Assembly: GCA_037953745.1 (NCBI GenBank) | Contig: JBAKBP010003190.1 | Location: forward strand, 1-64,000 | Reading direction: 5' to 3' | DNA from: Lithodes maja | Lineage: Eukaryota; Arthropoda; Malacostraca; Decapoda; Lithodidae | DNA: 64,000 bases | Shown here: piece after piece, positions 10,899 to 22,084 of the stretch | Layout: each line of letters starts with the position of its first letter | Numbering within the stretch: the first letter of the stretch is position 1 | Position numbers and translations under genes: made by a program | The notes under the pieces: model-generated | The model's database searches: none | Told to the model about the DNA's origin: nothing | Seen by the model: the letters and a program-made list of their open reading frames with translations, nothing else

Positions 10899-11144
10899 CC
10901 ATCCTTGCGAGGCAGCGATTCTAGGGTTTGGTAGTGTTGAGATCGAAGTAACGAAGTTGTGAGCAAGGCAACCGAATCGTTACGTCTGTTGCCCAATCGG
11001 TGATAATTTCGATAAGTGTAAACATGTAGTCGACCGAGACGATGATAGACGTATCCCCTAGTTGTGCATCCCCAAGATTATCCGTTCATTGTGTTAAAGC
11101 CAGTCTTCATAGGATAGGCTATATATATATATATATATATATAT
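10899..11144. other. Left flank of the LTR retrotransposon, ending in (AT)n
   Basis: No gene. The last 24 bases (11121-11144) are an AT dinucleotide run into which the LTR retrotransposon inserted. The opposite flank starts GTATAT, so a duplicated ATAT-like target is plausible but cannot be proven in a dinucleotide run. Confidence 0.6.
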
Positions 11145-12932
11145 TGTGACGCACCCAGTGCGTGGCAACTTAACCTGATTGTACTCCTTGGTACTCCACT
11201 GTATCGACACGGTGCGGGGCCGTGTACCGTGTTCGCTGCTTATATTGAGTGTGACAACGTATAACTATGTTCTTTGTATCTCTGCAAAGGTCTCGTCATT
11301 TGCTAACCAGTGGTGGGTTTTGTTTTAAGCCATGTCGAGACCTTCCATTTAATATGTAGTATCAATAGAGAAGTTGATAGATGAGATAATAGGAATTCAG
11401 AGAGAGAGAGTGAGTTAGACTTCAGAGCGAGAGGGTAGCAATGGTTGCCAGACGTATGGACCGGTTGGCAGCCCTGCGCTTATAGCTAGGTGCGACAGGG
11501 TTGGTAGTACATTGCCGCCTGCATATGCTGCCTGGCTGCCCATGTTGTCGTACTGCACATTGCATGGAGGCTCGCTGTGTGTTCCATGATCAGGTTGCCT
11601 AGAACCTTTGAGATTCTAACATCCCTTGCCCTCTCTCCCAATTTCTCACGGTTGCACTCTTTCTCTCTGACGACATTACTCTCATTTCATTCTTCTCTCT
11701 ATTTAAATGCATACCCTTCCCTTGAGGTCCTAAAGGAGTTTCAGCACTCACCTCTCGTATTACTCTTAGGACAAGCATATATTTACATGTATTAGATTTA
11801 AGGGGTTAATGTGAACAGCGATCTTCTTGATGAGGATAGTTGGTGAACGTTCTACATGTTCACGAGTTATATGCCCAGCTCATCATCCAATTTGTGACTA
11901 GACTAGTGCCATGTGTAAGAGCCCGACCATGCCCAGGAGTTGTCTGTAGAGGGGCGAGGACTTAGCCTTGATTTGCCTACCGAGCCAGGAGCGAGTGCAG
12001 TACCAGAGACTACAGCTCGCTCGTAGTGCCGGTATTGTAGAGTAACGTAATTTATCTGTCCTTGTGTTCTCTGCAGTCTTTTCCTGGGTTCTCGCTTTCG
12101 GTGCTGGGACTCGTTGTTCCTGTGACTTGGCCTGCTAGCTAGAACACATGGGGATGATGAGTGGGTGATATCTTTATTTTACTATGCATTGCAGCTCTCT
12201 TTAAGTTTATGTATGTAACACTTTACAATACACATTACTCACACACAAGACAACACTATTAATACTTTCATGTATCAATTAACTGCACTGTCGTTTTGCT
12301 GCTGTGTCCGGAGTTCTGTTGCGTAGGGCGCATACGGACTCAGAGGGGAGACAGAGTGAGAGAAGCGAAGTAGCCTATGCGGTAGTAGGCTACCGGCGCA
12401 GTACTGTTGCCTGCAACCTTTTAGTTATTCCAAGTATAGATTCATTATTACAATAAGTGACTACTGTTTATGTTCCTTCCATGTGTATTATTAGGTATCT
12501 ACTGGATCATGAACATCTTGTATGCTACATGCTAGTGCATGTTAGTAGGGGACAGTTATTCTAGTGCACGCGCTTTCAAGTAGGCGTGTACATTTGTCAT
12601 TTAGCATTTCACTGTCATACCTTTAGCCTGCTTCTATTCTACATTATTAGAGGCTTAATATTAACGTAGTTTCTTGAGTATTGCATTTCTTTAGTAATAA
12701 CGTAACCTATAAATGTCTGAGGGAGTTTAGCCTCATAGCCTACCCCTGTTGTACACTTTCGCCGAGTTAAGGTACCTCGTTACCATAGACGATAACTCTG
12801 TAGGGCGTTGGTGCTTTTGTTGTCTGGAGCATATAGTATTTGGGACTGGAATCGAGCGTGTCGTTGTCACATAAGCCATTTCTGTCCTACGATCAAGAAT
12901 CCCGAATATGTATTGCCGATCCAGCCGTAACA
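11145..12932 (+). repeat. Left (5') LTR, 1788 bp
   Basis: Begins TGTGACGCACCC and ends CCAGCCGTAACA. It aligns along its whole length with 18562-20364. Visible differences include a GC-rich segment near 18851-18876 present only in the right copy and a rearranged stretch near 11205-11240. The length is large for this superfamily. Confidence 0.93.
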
Positions 12933-12934
12933 AA

Positions 12935-12952
12935 ATGGCGACCTTGCACAAG
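12935..12952 (+). promoter_or_regulatory. Candidate tRNA primer-binding site
   Basis: TGGCGACCTTGCACAAG starts two bases after the left LTR. TGG complements the CCA end of a tRNA. I could not identify which tRNA. Confidence 0.6.
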
Positions 12953-13175
12953 ATTCAGTAGTATCCTATCACATGTTTTTTGGAGAACTATTCTATGCTA
13001 CCTAGTAGAGCTGGCTAGAATTTTCTTGCATATTGGAGGAATTTTTATTGTGTCATTATTGTATTGGTGGACTTGCAGATTGTTTCGTTAGGGGTGTCTA
13101 GAGTAGAGTCATTCAAGCATCTTTAACATTTTGTGAGTCGAGACTGCAATTAGTAATAAGCACTTCTTTTTTTTT

Positions 13176-16100
13176 ATGAACAGCAATTGTATAACCAGCA
13201 CTATGTTTAATGACTCATCATTTACGGGGGAGGATAACACGGTACAGCCTAGTAACCAGCAAGTACAACAGATGTTTAGGGAGGGGAGTGTTATAAGTGG
13301 AGAGAGGGATGCCCGGGCATTTTTGCAGACACCTTTGACCGAACAGCGTCTGCAGGCTATTGATTGTTACGGTCTTCGCTGTTTAGCCACGGTTTTGGGG
13401 CGGGACTGTCCTGACAGTTGGCCCAAGAAGAATTTGGTGGCATGTTTGTTGGGTGATGGCGATGGGGCGGTGGGTGGAGTGGGGTCTTGGGGGGTTCCCT
13501 CCAAGCCTCCATTCCACTCTACCCCTGAGCTGGGCCCTCAGCCAGCGAGTCTTAGCACGATGCAGCAGGAGGGTTCTCAAGGGCAAGCTGGCTTACCCGT
13601 AAACACGTCTCGGTGTGGATCCCCCATTTTGTGCTCTCCCCCCCCAGGCCTGTCTCCTGAGATGTTATTTCAGCTAGAACTAGCTAAGTTTAAGCTGCAG
13701 GAGACTCGGATACAGATACAACAGGCTAGTATAGAACGCATAGAGGTTGCTAGAATCCAAGCCAATCAGGATGCAACCAGGTACCAGGCTGAAATGGATG
13801 TCGAGAAGTCTAGAGTAGAGACCACGGGGCGTCATCTCGGTGGTGGGCACCGGGTTACCGACTCACTTTCGCATTTAATTAAGTTAGTACCCGCATTTGA
13901 TGAGACAGCAGTGACTGAGTTTTTTGCTCGTTTCGAAAAGAAGTGTCGTGAGTATGACTGGCCGGAGGTTAAATGGGCAGCATTAGTTTCATCACGTCTA
14001 GTGGGTAAGGGGTTGAAAGCCTACGATGCACTGTCACTGGACGAGAGTGTAGTGTATGGACTGGTGAAGGAGGCTGTGCTCCGGGCCTACGAACTGCAAC
14101 CCGAAACTTATAGATTGAAGTTCCGTGGCGTGAATAAGAAGAGCGACGTCAGTTTTATGGAGCACGCACGGGACTTAACAGATGCAGGTAATAACTGGTT
14201 TCGGTCCGAGCACGCAGAGTCGGCTGAGGAAATTAAGCAACTTTTCTATCTGGAACAGTTTTACAAATGTACTGGAACCGATCTAACGCTGAACATTAAG
14301 GAAAAATGTCCCAAGACAGTAGAGGAGGCTGCCAAGATGGCAGACCTCAGATTATCATTGATTCGTGGTTGCGGTGCCGCTCAGAGGGCTGAGTCAGGGC
14401 AGAAGGGGCGCTATACCCCACCCACCAGAGTTTTCGATAATAACAAATCCTATGACACACATAACCACACTAAATGCATTGCACCTAATAACACCTACAA
14501 ACACAAGCCTCTCCCGTTTACTAAAGGTCAGGCCCCTTCTTCGCCCGCACAAGGGAAGAAGCCCATTGGGGATGTGAAATGTTACAAATGTCAGAAGCTA
14601 GGCCATTATTCACGTGAGTGCCCTAGTAACACTCCCGCTAAGCCGGTGTCATTGGTTCACAGTATCGGTGTGTCTCTGAAGGCTGCAGCAACTGCCCGGG
14701 GTAGGTTGCCAGCAGCTGAGGCACACGCGGTAAAGAAGCGTACGGAAGGCTCGACACCTGTCCGGGACACTTTCTGTAGCCATCGGGGACACGGGTTTGT
14801 GAGCTGGGGGAGTGAACTACGGAGGGTTGACTTGCTGAGGGATACGGGGGCTTCGCAAACTTTGTTGAGGAACTTCACAGGGAAACCGATAAATGCGGCC
14901 AGAGTTGTTGTGGTGCAGGGTATAAATGCTACGAGGTCATACCCACTTGTGAGGTTGGAGTTGAGAGTGGGAGAGGTGTGCAGGGAGCTGGATGTAGGGA
15001 TCGTTGAGTGTTTGCCAGTTGAGGGCGTCGACCTTCTTCTCGGCAACGACTTTGCGGTGCCCACTTCCGGGACTCCACCCTTAGTCGTTGCCGAGAGGGC
15101 GGCCGACGTGGATGGTGAGAATCGGGAATGGGTTGGGAGGTGCCAACAGGATGAGATGGCCTGTGTGGTAACCCGATCTCGCTCTGCGGCTCCTGCACAG
15201 CCTAGCACTCAACCTCGGGGACAGTGGAGGAAGGATCAGGAGAAGGTTGCTAAGGGCAGGAAAAGGGACATTGATTCTGCTGCACTTCTCGGTGATTCGG
15301 TACTTGGACCTATAATAAACACGGGAGTTGACTCTGGCCCAGATATGGTGTGTAACAAGGCAGAGTTGGGTAAGACTTCGCGTGAGGCAAGAGCTGTAGC
15401 GAGAGCCACTAAGGCAGTAGAGCCTACTAGCCGGGGTAATGTCTTATTACAAAACCATCTTGATGCATTGACGCCCAGGGACATTAGTGAGCAGCAGCTG
15501 CAAGACGCTAGCCTAGCTCGTTATAGCAATGGTGCCATAGAGTTGGAGGAAGATGGGGATGCGAAGCCGGGAGATTTCTTTAGGCTCAACAGGATATTGT
15601 ACCGCAGATTTCTAGACCCCAAATCGAAGTGGGAGGGCGGTGCGAGGGTAGTAGACCAGGTGGTTGTTCCAAATAAGTATAGAGAGTCCTTATTGTGTCT
15701 GGCGCATGATGTGCCGGTGGCGGGTCATTTGGGGGTAACAAAAACATTGGCGGCATTGGGCAGGTTTTTCTGGTGGCCTGGGGTCAAGGCTGATGTCTGT
15801 GCATGGGTGGCTGGGTGTGCGACCTGCCAGACAACGGGGAAGCCTAACCAGACCATCCCGAAGGCACCTTTGTTTCCCATACCTGTCACCGGGCCTCCGT
15901 TCAGCAAAGTTGTAGTAGATTTGGTTGGCCCTTTCCCGCCTACTAGTAGTGGCAATAAATTCCTGTTGACAATCATGGATGTGGCTACGAGATACCCGGA
16001 CGCATACCCCATGAGAAACGGCTCGGCAAAGGTAGTTGTTAAAAACTTATTATTGTTCTGTTCCCGTTATGGATTTCCACGTGAGGTGCAGTCAGACCAG

Positions 16101-18281
16101 GGGAGCAATTTTACATCCAAATTGTTCAAGCAAACCCTTCAGTTGCACGGTATATGTTCTGTAGTGTCGTCAGCCTACCATCCCGAGAGTCAGGGAGTCT
16201 TGGAGCGGTGGCACTCGACCCTGAAGAGTATGCTACGCTGTTACTGTGCAGAACATGACACTGATTGGGATTTGGGTCTGCCGTATGTTCTGTTCGCTGC
16301 ACGTGAAGTCCCAGGAGAGAGCCTGGGGTTCAGTCCAAATCAACTAGTCTTTGGCCATAATGTGAGAGGACCTTTAAGTATGGTGAAAGAGATCTGGGAG
16401 GGCGAAGAGAAGCCGGGGTCTGTACTTAAATATATCCTTGAGAGCCGGGAGAGACTTATAGGTTGCATGGCAGCGGCAGGTAATAACTTGGTTAATGCAC
16501 AGGCGGTCATGAAGCACCAGTATGACGCCAAGGTGAAGCTTCGGGAGTTTTCGGTGGGTCAGGAGGTAATGTTGCTTTTACCTTTGCCTGGACACCCCCT
16601 TTCTGCCAAGTTTATTGGGCCGTATGTGGTGGCTAAGAAACTGTCCGACCTTGATTATCTCGTTGCAACACCTGACCGTAGAAAAAAACATCAGTTATGT
16701 CATGTTAACCTCATGAAAGAGTATGTGAGACGCCCCTCAGAGCCTCTCACTGTCCCTGTGCTGGCCTGCAGCGGCCAGGGTGGAGAAGGAGGTGGGGACA
16801 GTCATGCTGCTGAGGAGGATAGCTGGGACTGTGTCATTTCCGCGGAACAGTGGGCGGGGAATACTGAACAAGAGGCTAGGCAAGCTGTAAGTCACCTGCC
16901 TGAGCACCAGGGTGCTGCTGTCCTAGGCCTGTTCAGGTCATACCCCTCTGTTTTCGCCGAACACCCAGGTCTCACTACTCAGGTAACGCACGACGTGGAC
17001 GTCGGTGATAATGTGCCCTTCAAGTCAGTGCCCTACCGTGTGCCCCCGGTAAAGTTGCCAGCTTTACGGGAGGAGTTAAAGTACATGGTTGAGAGAGGGA
17101 TGATCACTGAAGGTTATGTGAAGTGGACATCACCCGTCACGTTGCAGCCAAAATCTGACGGCAAGGTGCGGTTCTGCATAGATTTTCGTAGGCTAAATGG
17201 CTTGACCACTACCAACCCTTACCCTTTGCCTCGAGTTGACGACAGCGTGGACAAGATAGGGAATGCAAAGTACCTTACTAAAATTGATCTTGTAAAAGGC
17301 TACTGGCAAGTACCCCTGTCGGACCGAGCTAAGCAAGTTTGTGGTTTTGTGGTAGATGGCAAGACCTACCAATGTAACGTAATGCCTTATGGGCTTAAGA
17401 ACGCACCTGCCACGTTTCAGAACCTGATGAACGATATTTGTGACGAAATCCCTAACTGCACGGTCTACCTTGATGACGTGATAGTGTATGATGACAATTT
17501 TGAAAATCACCTAAGGAACTTAGAGACCCTGTTTGGGAAGTTGCACGATGCTGGGCTGGTGGTGAACCTGAGGAAGTGCGAGTTTGTAAAGGCTACTGTG
17601 CAGTATCTTGGCTTTGTGGTCGGGTTAGGCCGGGTGTGCCCCCCCCTGAGCAAGATACAGGCTATCAATATGTTTCCCAGGCCCACCACTAAGCGCCAGG
17701 TCATGCGGTTCCTAGGTATGATAGGCTATTATAGGCGCTTCATCCGGGGATACTCTACTGTCTTAGCACCGTTAACTGATCTACTGTCGAAGTCAGTGAA
17801 GTTCTGTTGGGCTGCGGAGTGTCAGAGGGCTTTCGACCTAGTCAAGCACCTGCTGTGTACACATCCGATTTTGAGAGCCCCAGACTTCTCCAGGAGTTTT
17901 CAGCTGGCGACTGATGCCAGCGGTGTGGGTGCCGGGGCAGTGTTACTGCAGACTGATTCCGAGGGCTTGGAACACCCAGTGAGCTTCTTTTCTCGCAAGT
18001 TTAATTCGGCACAAAGGAATTACTCGACTATAGAGAAGGAGCTTCTTGCTATCGTTTTGTCGCTCAAACATTTCGAAGTTTATGTTCCAGCCTACGGCCC
18101 GGTAGTGACGATTTATACGGACCATCATCCCTTGAAATTCCTAAATCAGTTTCACAATCGGAATATGCGGTTGACCAGGTGGTCCCTAATGCTCCAAGAG
18201 TATAATCTCAACATTCAGCATATTGCCGGGAGTGAGAACGTGATAGCAGATTGTCTATCAAGGGTTGATGATCCAGGATAG
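13176..18281 (+). CDS. Gag-Pol polyprotein, integrase before reverse transcriptase
   Basis: A single 1701-codon frame starting at the ATG after a T-run. In order: N-terminal region; coiled-coil-like Gln/Glu segment (about 165-220); capsid-like region whose end resembles a SCAN domain (about 305-400, LEQFYKCTG, EKCPKTVEEA); one CCHC knuckle (about 469, CYKCQKLGHYSREC); aspartic protease (DTGAS, about 555); integrase HHCC zinc domain and D-D-E core (about 842-1060: VVVDLVGP, SDQGSNF, VLERWH) with a GPY-like C-terminal part (to about 1185); reverse transcriptase (about 1280-1500, YLDD near 1430); RNase H (about 1570-1695, ATDASG, YTDHHPL). All catalytic signatures are present and no stop separates gag from pol, so expression as one fused precursor is implied. 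INT before RT defines the Gmr1-like arrangement. Confidence 0.95.
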   Translation: MNSNCITSTMFNDSSFTGEDNTVQPSNQQVQQMFREGSVISGERDARAFLQTPLTEQRLQAIDCYGLRCLATVLGRDCPDSWPKKNLVACLLGDGDGAVGGVGSWGVPSKPPFHSTPELGPQPASLSTMQQEGSQGQAGLPVNTSRCGSPILCSPPPGLSPEMLFQLELAKFKLQETRIQIQQASIERIEVARIQANQDATRYQAEMDVEKSRVETTGRHLGGGHRVTDSLSHLIKLVPAFDETAVTEFFARFEKKCREYDWPEVKWAALVSSRLVGKGLKAYDALSLDESVVYGLVKEAVLRAYELQPETYRLKFRGVNKKSDVSFMEHARDLTDAGNNWFRSEHAESAEEIKQLFYLEQFYKCTGTDLTLNIKEKCPKTVEEAAKMADLRLSLIRGCGAAQRAESGQKGRYTPPTRVFDNNKSYDTHNHTKCIAPNNTYKHKPLPFTKGQAPSSPAQGKKPIGDVKCYKCQKLGHYSRECPSNTPAKPVSLVHSIGVSLKAAATARGRLPAAEAHAVKKRTEGSTPVRDTFCSHRGHGFVSWGSELRRVDLLRDTGASQTLLRNFTGKPINAARVVVVQGINATRSYPLVRLELRVGEVCRELDVGIVECLPVEGVDLLLGNDFAVPTSGTPPLVVAERAADVDGENREWVGRCQQDEMACVVTRSRSAAPAQPSTQPRGQWRKDQEKVAKGRKRDIDSAALLGDSVLGPIINTGVDSGPDMVCNKAELGKTSREARAVARATKAVEPTSRGNVLLQNHLDALTPRDISEQQLQDASLARYSNGAIELEEDGDAKPGDFFRLNRILYRRFLDPKSKWEGGARVVDQVVVPNKYRESLLCLAHDVPVAGHLGVTKTLAALGRFFWWPGVKADVCAWVAGCATCQTTGKPNQTIPKAPLFPIPVTGPPFSKVVVDLVGPFPPTSSGNKFLLTIMDVATRYPDAYPMRNGSAKVVVKNLLLFCSRYGFPREVQSDQGSNFTSKLFKQTLQLHGICSVVSSAYHPESQGVLERWHSTLKSMLRCYCAEHDTDWDLGLPYVLFAAREVPGESLGFSPNQLVFGHNVRGPLSMVKEIWEGEEKPGSVLKYILESRERLIGCMAAAGNNLVNAQAVMKHQYDAKVKLREFSVGQEVMLLLPLPGHPLSAKFIGPYVVAKKLSDLDYLVATPDRRKKHQLCHVNLMKEYVRRPSEPLTVPVLACSGQGGEGGGDSHAAEEDSWDCVISAEQWAGNTEQEARQAVSHLPEHQGAAVLGLFRSYPSVFAEHPGLTTQVTHDVDVGDNVPFKSVPYRVPPVKLPALREELKYMVERGMITEGYVKWTSPVTLQPKSDGKVRFCIDFRRLNGLTTTNPYPLPRVDDSVDKIGNAKYLTKIDLVKGYWQVPLSDRAKQVCGFVVDGKTYQCNVMPYGLKNAPATFQNLMNDICDEIPNCTVYLDDVIVYDDNFENHLRNLETLFGKLHDAGLVVNLRKCEFVKATVQYLGFVVGLGRVCPPLSKIQAINMFPRPTTKRQVMRFLGMIGYYRRFIRGYSTVLAPLTDLLSKSVKFCWAAECQRAFDLVKHLLCTHPILRAPDFSRSFQLATDASGVGAGAVLLQTDSEGLEHPVSFFSRKFNSAQRNYSTIEKELLAIVLSLKHFEVYVPAYGPVVTIYTDHHPLKFLNQFHNRNMRLTRWSLMLQEYNLNIQHIAGSENVIADCLSRVDDPG

Positions 18282-18545
18282 TCGTGCACGGTGTGTGGGT
18301 TGAGCAGGAGTAAAATTAGGCTATCATAACGCCGTCCAAAAAGATTATAAAACAATAAAATAAACGAGAAAATTTGTTTTAGTTTTGTAAGTCTTTATTG
18401 TTGTAGCATGATGCATGCGATATTGTGTTTTATGTATAATTCACACTTCAGTTGTTGTGCACCTTTTGCAATTAGTGGCAGCTAAGGATAGCAGGTCGGT
18501 TGGTTGCCTGTCAGATTTTGATAATGCTTCTAAGGTCGATTATCT

Positions 18546-18561
18546 AAAATCTTGGGGGGGC
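18546..18561 (+). promoter_or_regulatory. Polypurine tract of the LTR retrotransposon
   Basis: AAAATCTTGGGGGGGC lies immediately upstream of the right LTR. The G-run is the expected plus-strand priming site. Confidence 0.75.
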
Positions 18562-20364
18562 TGTGACACACCCAGTGCGTAGCAACGTAACCTGATTGTA
18601 CTCCTTGGTACTCCACTGTACCGTCACGGACCGTGTACCATGCTGGCTGCTTATATTGAGTGTGACAACGTATAACTATGTTCTTTGTATCTCTGCAAAG
18701 GTCTCGTCATTTGCTAACCAGTGGTGGGTTTTGTTTTAAGCCATGTCGAGACCTTCCATGTAATATGTAGTATCAATAGAGAAGTTGATAGATGAGATGA
18801 TAGGAATTCAGAGAGAGAGAGTGAGTTAGACTTCAGAGCGAGAGGGTAGCGGTGCGCCACGCTGCCGGGGGGGTGGTTGCCAGACGTATGGACCGGTTGG
18901 CAGCCCTGCGCTTATAGCTAGGTGCGACAGGGTTGGTAGTACATTGCCGCCTGCCTATGCTGTCTGGGCTGCCCATGTTGTTGTACAGCACATTGCCTGG
19001 AGGCTCGCTGTGTGCTCTATGACCAGGTTGCCTAGAACCTTTGAGATTCTAACATCCCTTGCCCTCTCTCCCAATTTCTCACGGTTGCACTCTTTCTCTC
19101 TGAGACATTACTCTCATTTCATTCTTCTCTCTATTTAAATGCATACCCTTCCCTTGAGGTCCTAAAGGAGTTTCAGCACTCACCTCTCGTATTACTCTTA
19201 GGACAAGCATATATTTACATGTATTAGATTTAAGGGGTTAATGTGAACAGCGATCTTCTTGATGAGGATAGTTGGTGAACGTTCTACATGTTCACGAGTT
19301 ATATGCCCAGCTCATCATCCAATTTGTGACTAGACTAGTGCCATGTGTAAGAGCCCGACCATGCCCAGGAGTTGTCTGTAGAGGGGTGAGGACTTAGCCT
19401 TGATTTGCCTACCGAGCCAGGAGCGAGTGCAGTACCAGAGACTACAGCTCGCTCGTAGTGCCGGTATAGTAGAGTAACGTAATTTATCTGTCCTTGTGTT
19501 CTCTGCAGTCTTTTCCTGGGTTCTCGCTTTCGGTGCTGGGACTCGTTGTTCCTGTGACTTGGCCTGCTAGCTAGAACACATGGGGATGATGAGTGGGATA
19601 TATCTTTATTTTACTATGCATTGCAGCTCTCTTTAAGTTTATGTATGTAACACTTTACAATACACATTACTCACACACTAGACAACACTATTAATACTTT
19701 CATGTATCAATTAACTGCACTGTCGTTTTGCTGCTGTTTCCGGAGTTCTATTGCGTAGGGCGCATACGGACTCAGAGGGGAGACAGAGTGAGAGAAGCGA
19801 AGTAGCCTATGCGGTAGTAGGCTACCGGCGCAGTACTGTTGCCTGCAACCTTTTAGTTATTCCAAGTATAGATTCATTCTTATAATAAGTGACTACTATT
19901 TATGTTCCTTCCATGTGTATTATTGGGTATCTACTGGATCATGAACATCTTGTATGCTACATGCTAGTGCATGTTAGTAGGGGACAGTTATTCTAGTGCA
20001 CGCGCTTTCAAGTAGGCGTGTACATTTGTCATTTAGCATTTCACTGTCATACCTTTAGCCTGCTTCTATTCTACATTAGTAGAGGCTTAATATTAACGTA
20101 GTTTCTTGAGTATTGCATTTCTTTAGTTATAACGTAACCTATAAATGTCTGAGGGAGTTTAGCCTCATAGCCTACCCCAGTTGTACACTTTCGCCGAGTT
20201 AAGGTACCTCGTTACCATAGACGATAACTCTGTAGGGCGTTGGTGCTTTTGTTGTCTGGAGCATATAGTATTTGGGACTGGAATCGAGCGTGTCGTTGTC
20301 ACATAAGCCATTTCTGTCCTACGATCAAGAATCCCGAATATGTATTGCCGATCCAGCCGTAACA
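18562..20364 (+). repeat. Right (3') LTR, 1803 bp
   Basis: Same termini as the left LTR (TGTGAC...AACA). It differs at scattered sites plus the small insertions noted for the left copy. Carries no gene of its own. Confidence 0.93.
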
Positions 20365-21114
20365 GTATATTTATAGAGAAAGAGTATAAAAAGATCAACA
20401 GTGGAAATTAGTCAAAATACCTCTATATAAAAAGAAGTATTCTAGAAACAGTGGATACTACGAGCTTATGCAAAAACCGAGAGAAAGTACTAATGAAGCC
20501 CAATTAAATCAGGGAAGTAGCCTACTGATAATAAATCTGGTAAAGAAAATAACAAATAAATTCAAGTTAACTTATGTGTAAGCACCATAGTGAATTAACT
20601 CAGAAAAATAAATACATTCAGCTTCCAACTCAGAATAACTCTATGCATATCAAAACCAAAAGTTTGTATATATATAATCATCACGTAGCCTATCTCAGCA
20701 CAAGTGTAAATCCTTGATTGAAAGGAGTGCTATCCTTATCTCTGAAATAAATACAGGACAAGTGTAATACTTCGATTAGAAGGCGGTCCACAATACTCAC
20801 CTAGATATTGCATAGAATAACCCAGTCTTACGAGTCAGACGTAGTGGAGCCTCGTTCGTGCATCTGTTATTGTTGTTCTTGACCATTTATTCTAGCCTTA
20901 CATATGCGATATTCTTGTGCCAATAAATAGAATATGAATGCACGTCTTGTTATAATTATCTTCTATTACTTTCTGTGTATGTGATAAAGCAATTTTAACT
21001 TCTCCAGTTAGGAAGAACCCACTTATTCAAACCAATCAACCCCAGTAAAAACCTGGCATAACAGAAAACTTATAAACCATATAAATAACAAATCCAAAAA
21101 AATTGAAAATATCA
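20365..21114. other. AT-rich spacer, no gene seen
   Basis: No open frame with recognisable content, and no clear terminal repeats. Confidence 0.4.
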
Positions 21115-22084
21115 AGGAAACTGGCCAACTTTTATTTTGTGATTTTTTTATTTGGTTTTAGCTAGTTTTCATCATTATACAGTGGTTGTCATTAATTAGA
21201 ATCTCCGGAAAAAACGTTTTCTCCATTATCCAACAATCTTAACCCATTGGCTGCGGCTATGTTTGGGATATTTAGGGCATATTCAGGCACTCATGAATGA
21301 TAAATCAAGCATCTGCATTAAATGAAGTGTATTCTGCCGAAAACTAGGCGAGAATAGCTTCAAAATGACACCAGAACGGGCCCCATACGTGGTCTGGTTC
21401 ACCTGCAGTGGTGCCAGTGAAATGCGGGAAACCTGCTATTATGTAACACTCGCTCGCTTGGCTACACTGTTGGGAGACACAGAGAGAGACCCGCGCGAGA
21501 CACAGTCAACCTCAGTGAGCCGCTCGGTGCTCTGAGGGTCGGAGGTAGGTTACCAACCTAAGGTGGTAGCCCTCACGCTCCCGCCCACTGACACTCGATT
21601 TTTACGGTTTTTACAGGCTTTTAAAGCCTGGAAATTGCTGTAACTTGCCAGGACGTTCCAGAACGTCACCCGCAGCGAAAGGGTTAAGATACGGCCCCCG
21701 ATAGTGGGGAGGGCTATGAAGTACAGGGAAATTGAGGGGTAAAAGACGAAAATAAGGGGTAATATAGCCAACCTAACAACCTTACCTAACCTAACCTAGT
21801 ATATTAGGTGTGGGCTGCCGCCCCCACACCCCCGCTGGTTAATTGGTATTTAATTAATAAAAGGTTGACGGTCCCCAAAAAACACTTGAATGAAGTCTAC
21901 GGTATTTACTCCGCAATCTTCAGCTTTGGCTGTGGATAGCAGGAGGTAAATATTAACTTTTTCAAAGTAATTGAAAACGTTTTTTCCGGAGATTCTAATT
22001 AATGACAACCACTGTATAATGATGAAAACTAGCTAAAACCCAAAACAAAAAAAAATCATGAAATAAAAGTTGGCCAGTTTCCTT
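21115..22084. mobile_element. Palindromic non-autonomous DNA element (W)
   Basis: The ends are inverted repeats of about 120 bp. The left arm begins AAGGAAACTGGCCAACTTTT (21115) and its reverse complement ends at 22084; both arms carry the CTCCGGAAAAAACG-type segment. The interior has a CCCCGATAGTGGGGAGGGCT stretch (about 21695-21720) and the GGGGGCGGCAG-type module at about 21812. Related sequence recurs at 29215-29420, 33720-33900, 34960-35860 and 38750-39109, so this is a high-copy family, probably mobilised by a transposase related to the one at 31114-32046. Element X is inserted at its right tip. Confidence 0.7.

Larger units (their letters stand above)
11145..20364 (+). mobile_element. 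Complete LTR retrotransposon, Ty3/gypsy superfamily, Gmr1-like
   Basis: The 9.2-kb element has two long LTRs (11145-12932 and 18562-20364), a primer-binding-site candidate beginning TGG at 12935, one gag-pol frame (13176-18281) and a polypurine tract directly before the right LTR. Both LTRs start TGTGAC and end AACA. The pol order is protease, integrase, reverse transcriptase, RNase H, which is unlike ordinary Ty3/gypsy and like the Gmr1 group. The intact frame and closely similar LTRs suggest a fairly recent, possibly still competent insertion. Confidence 0.93.
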
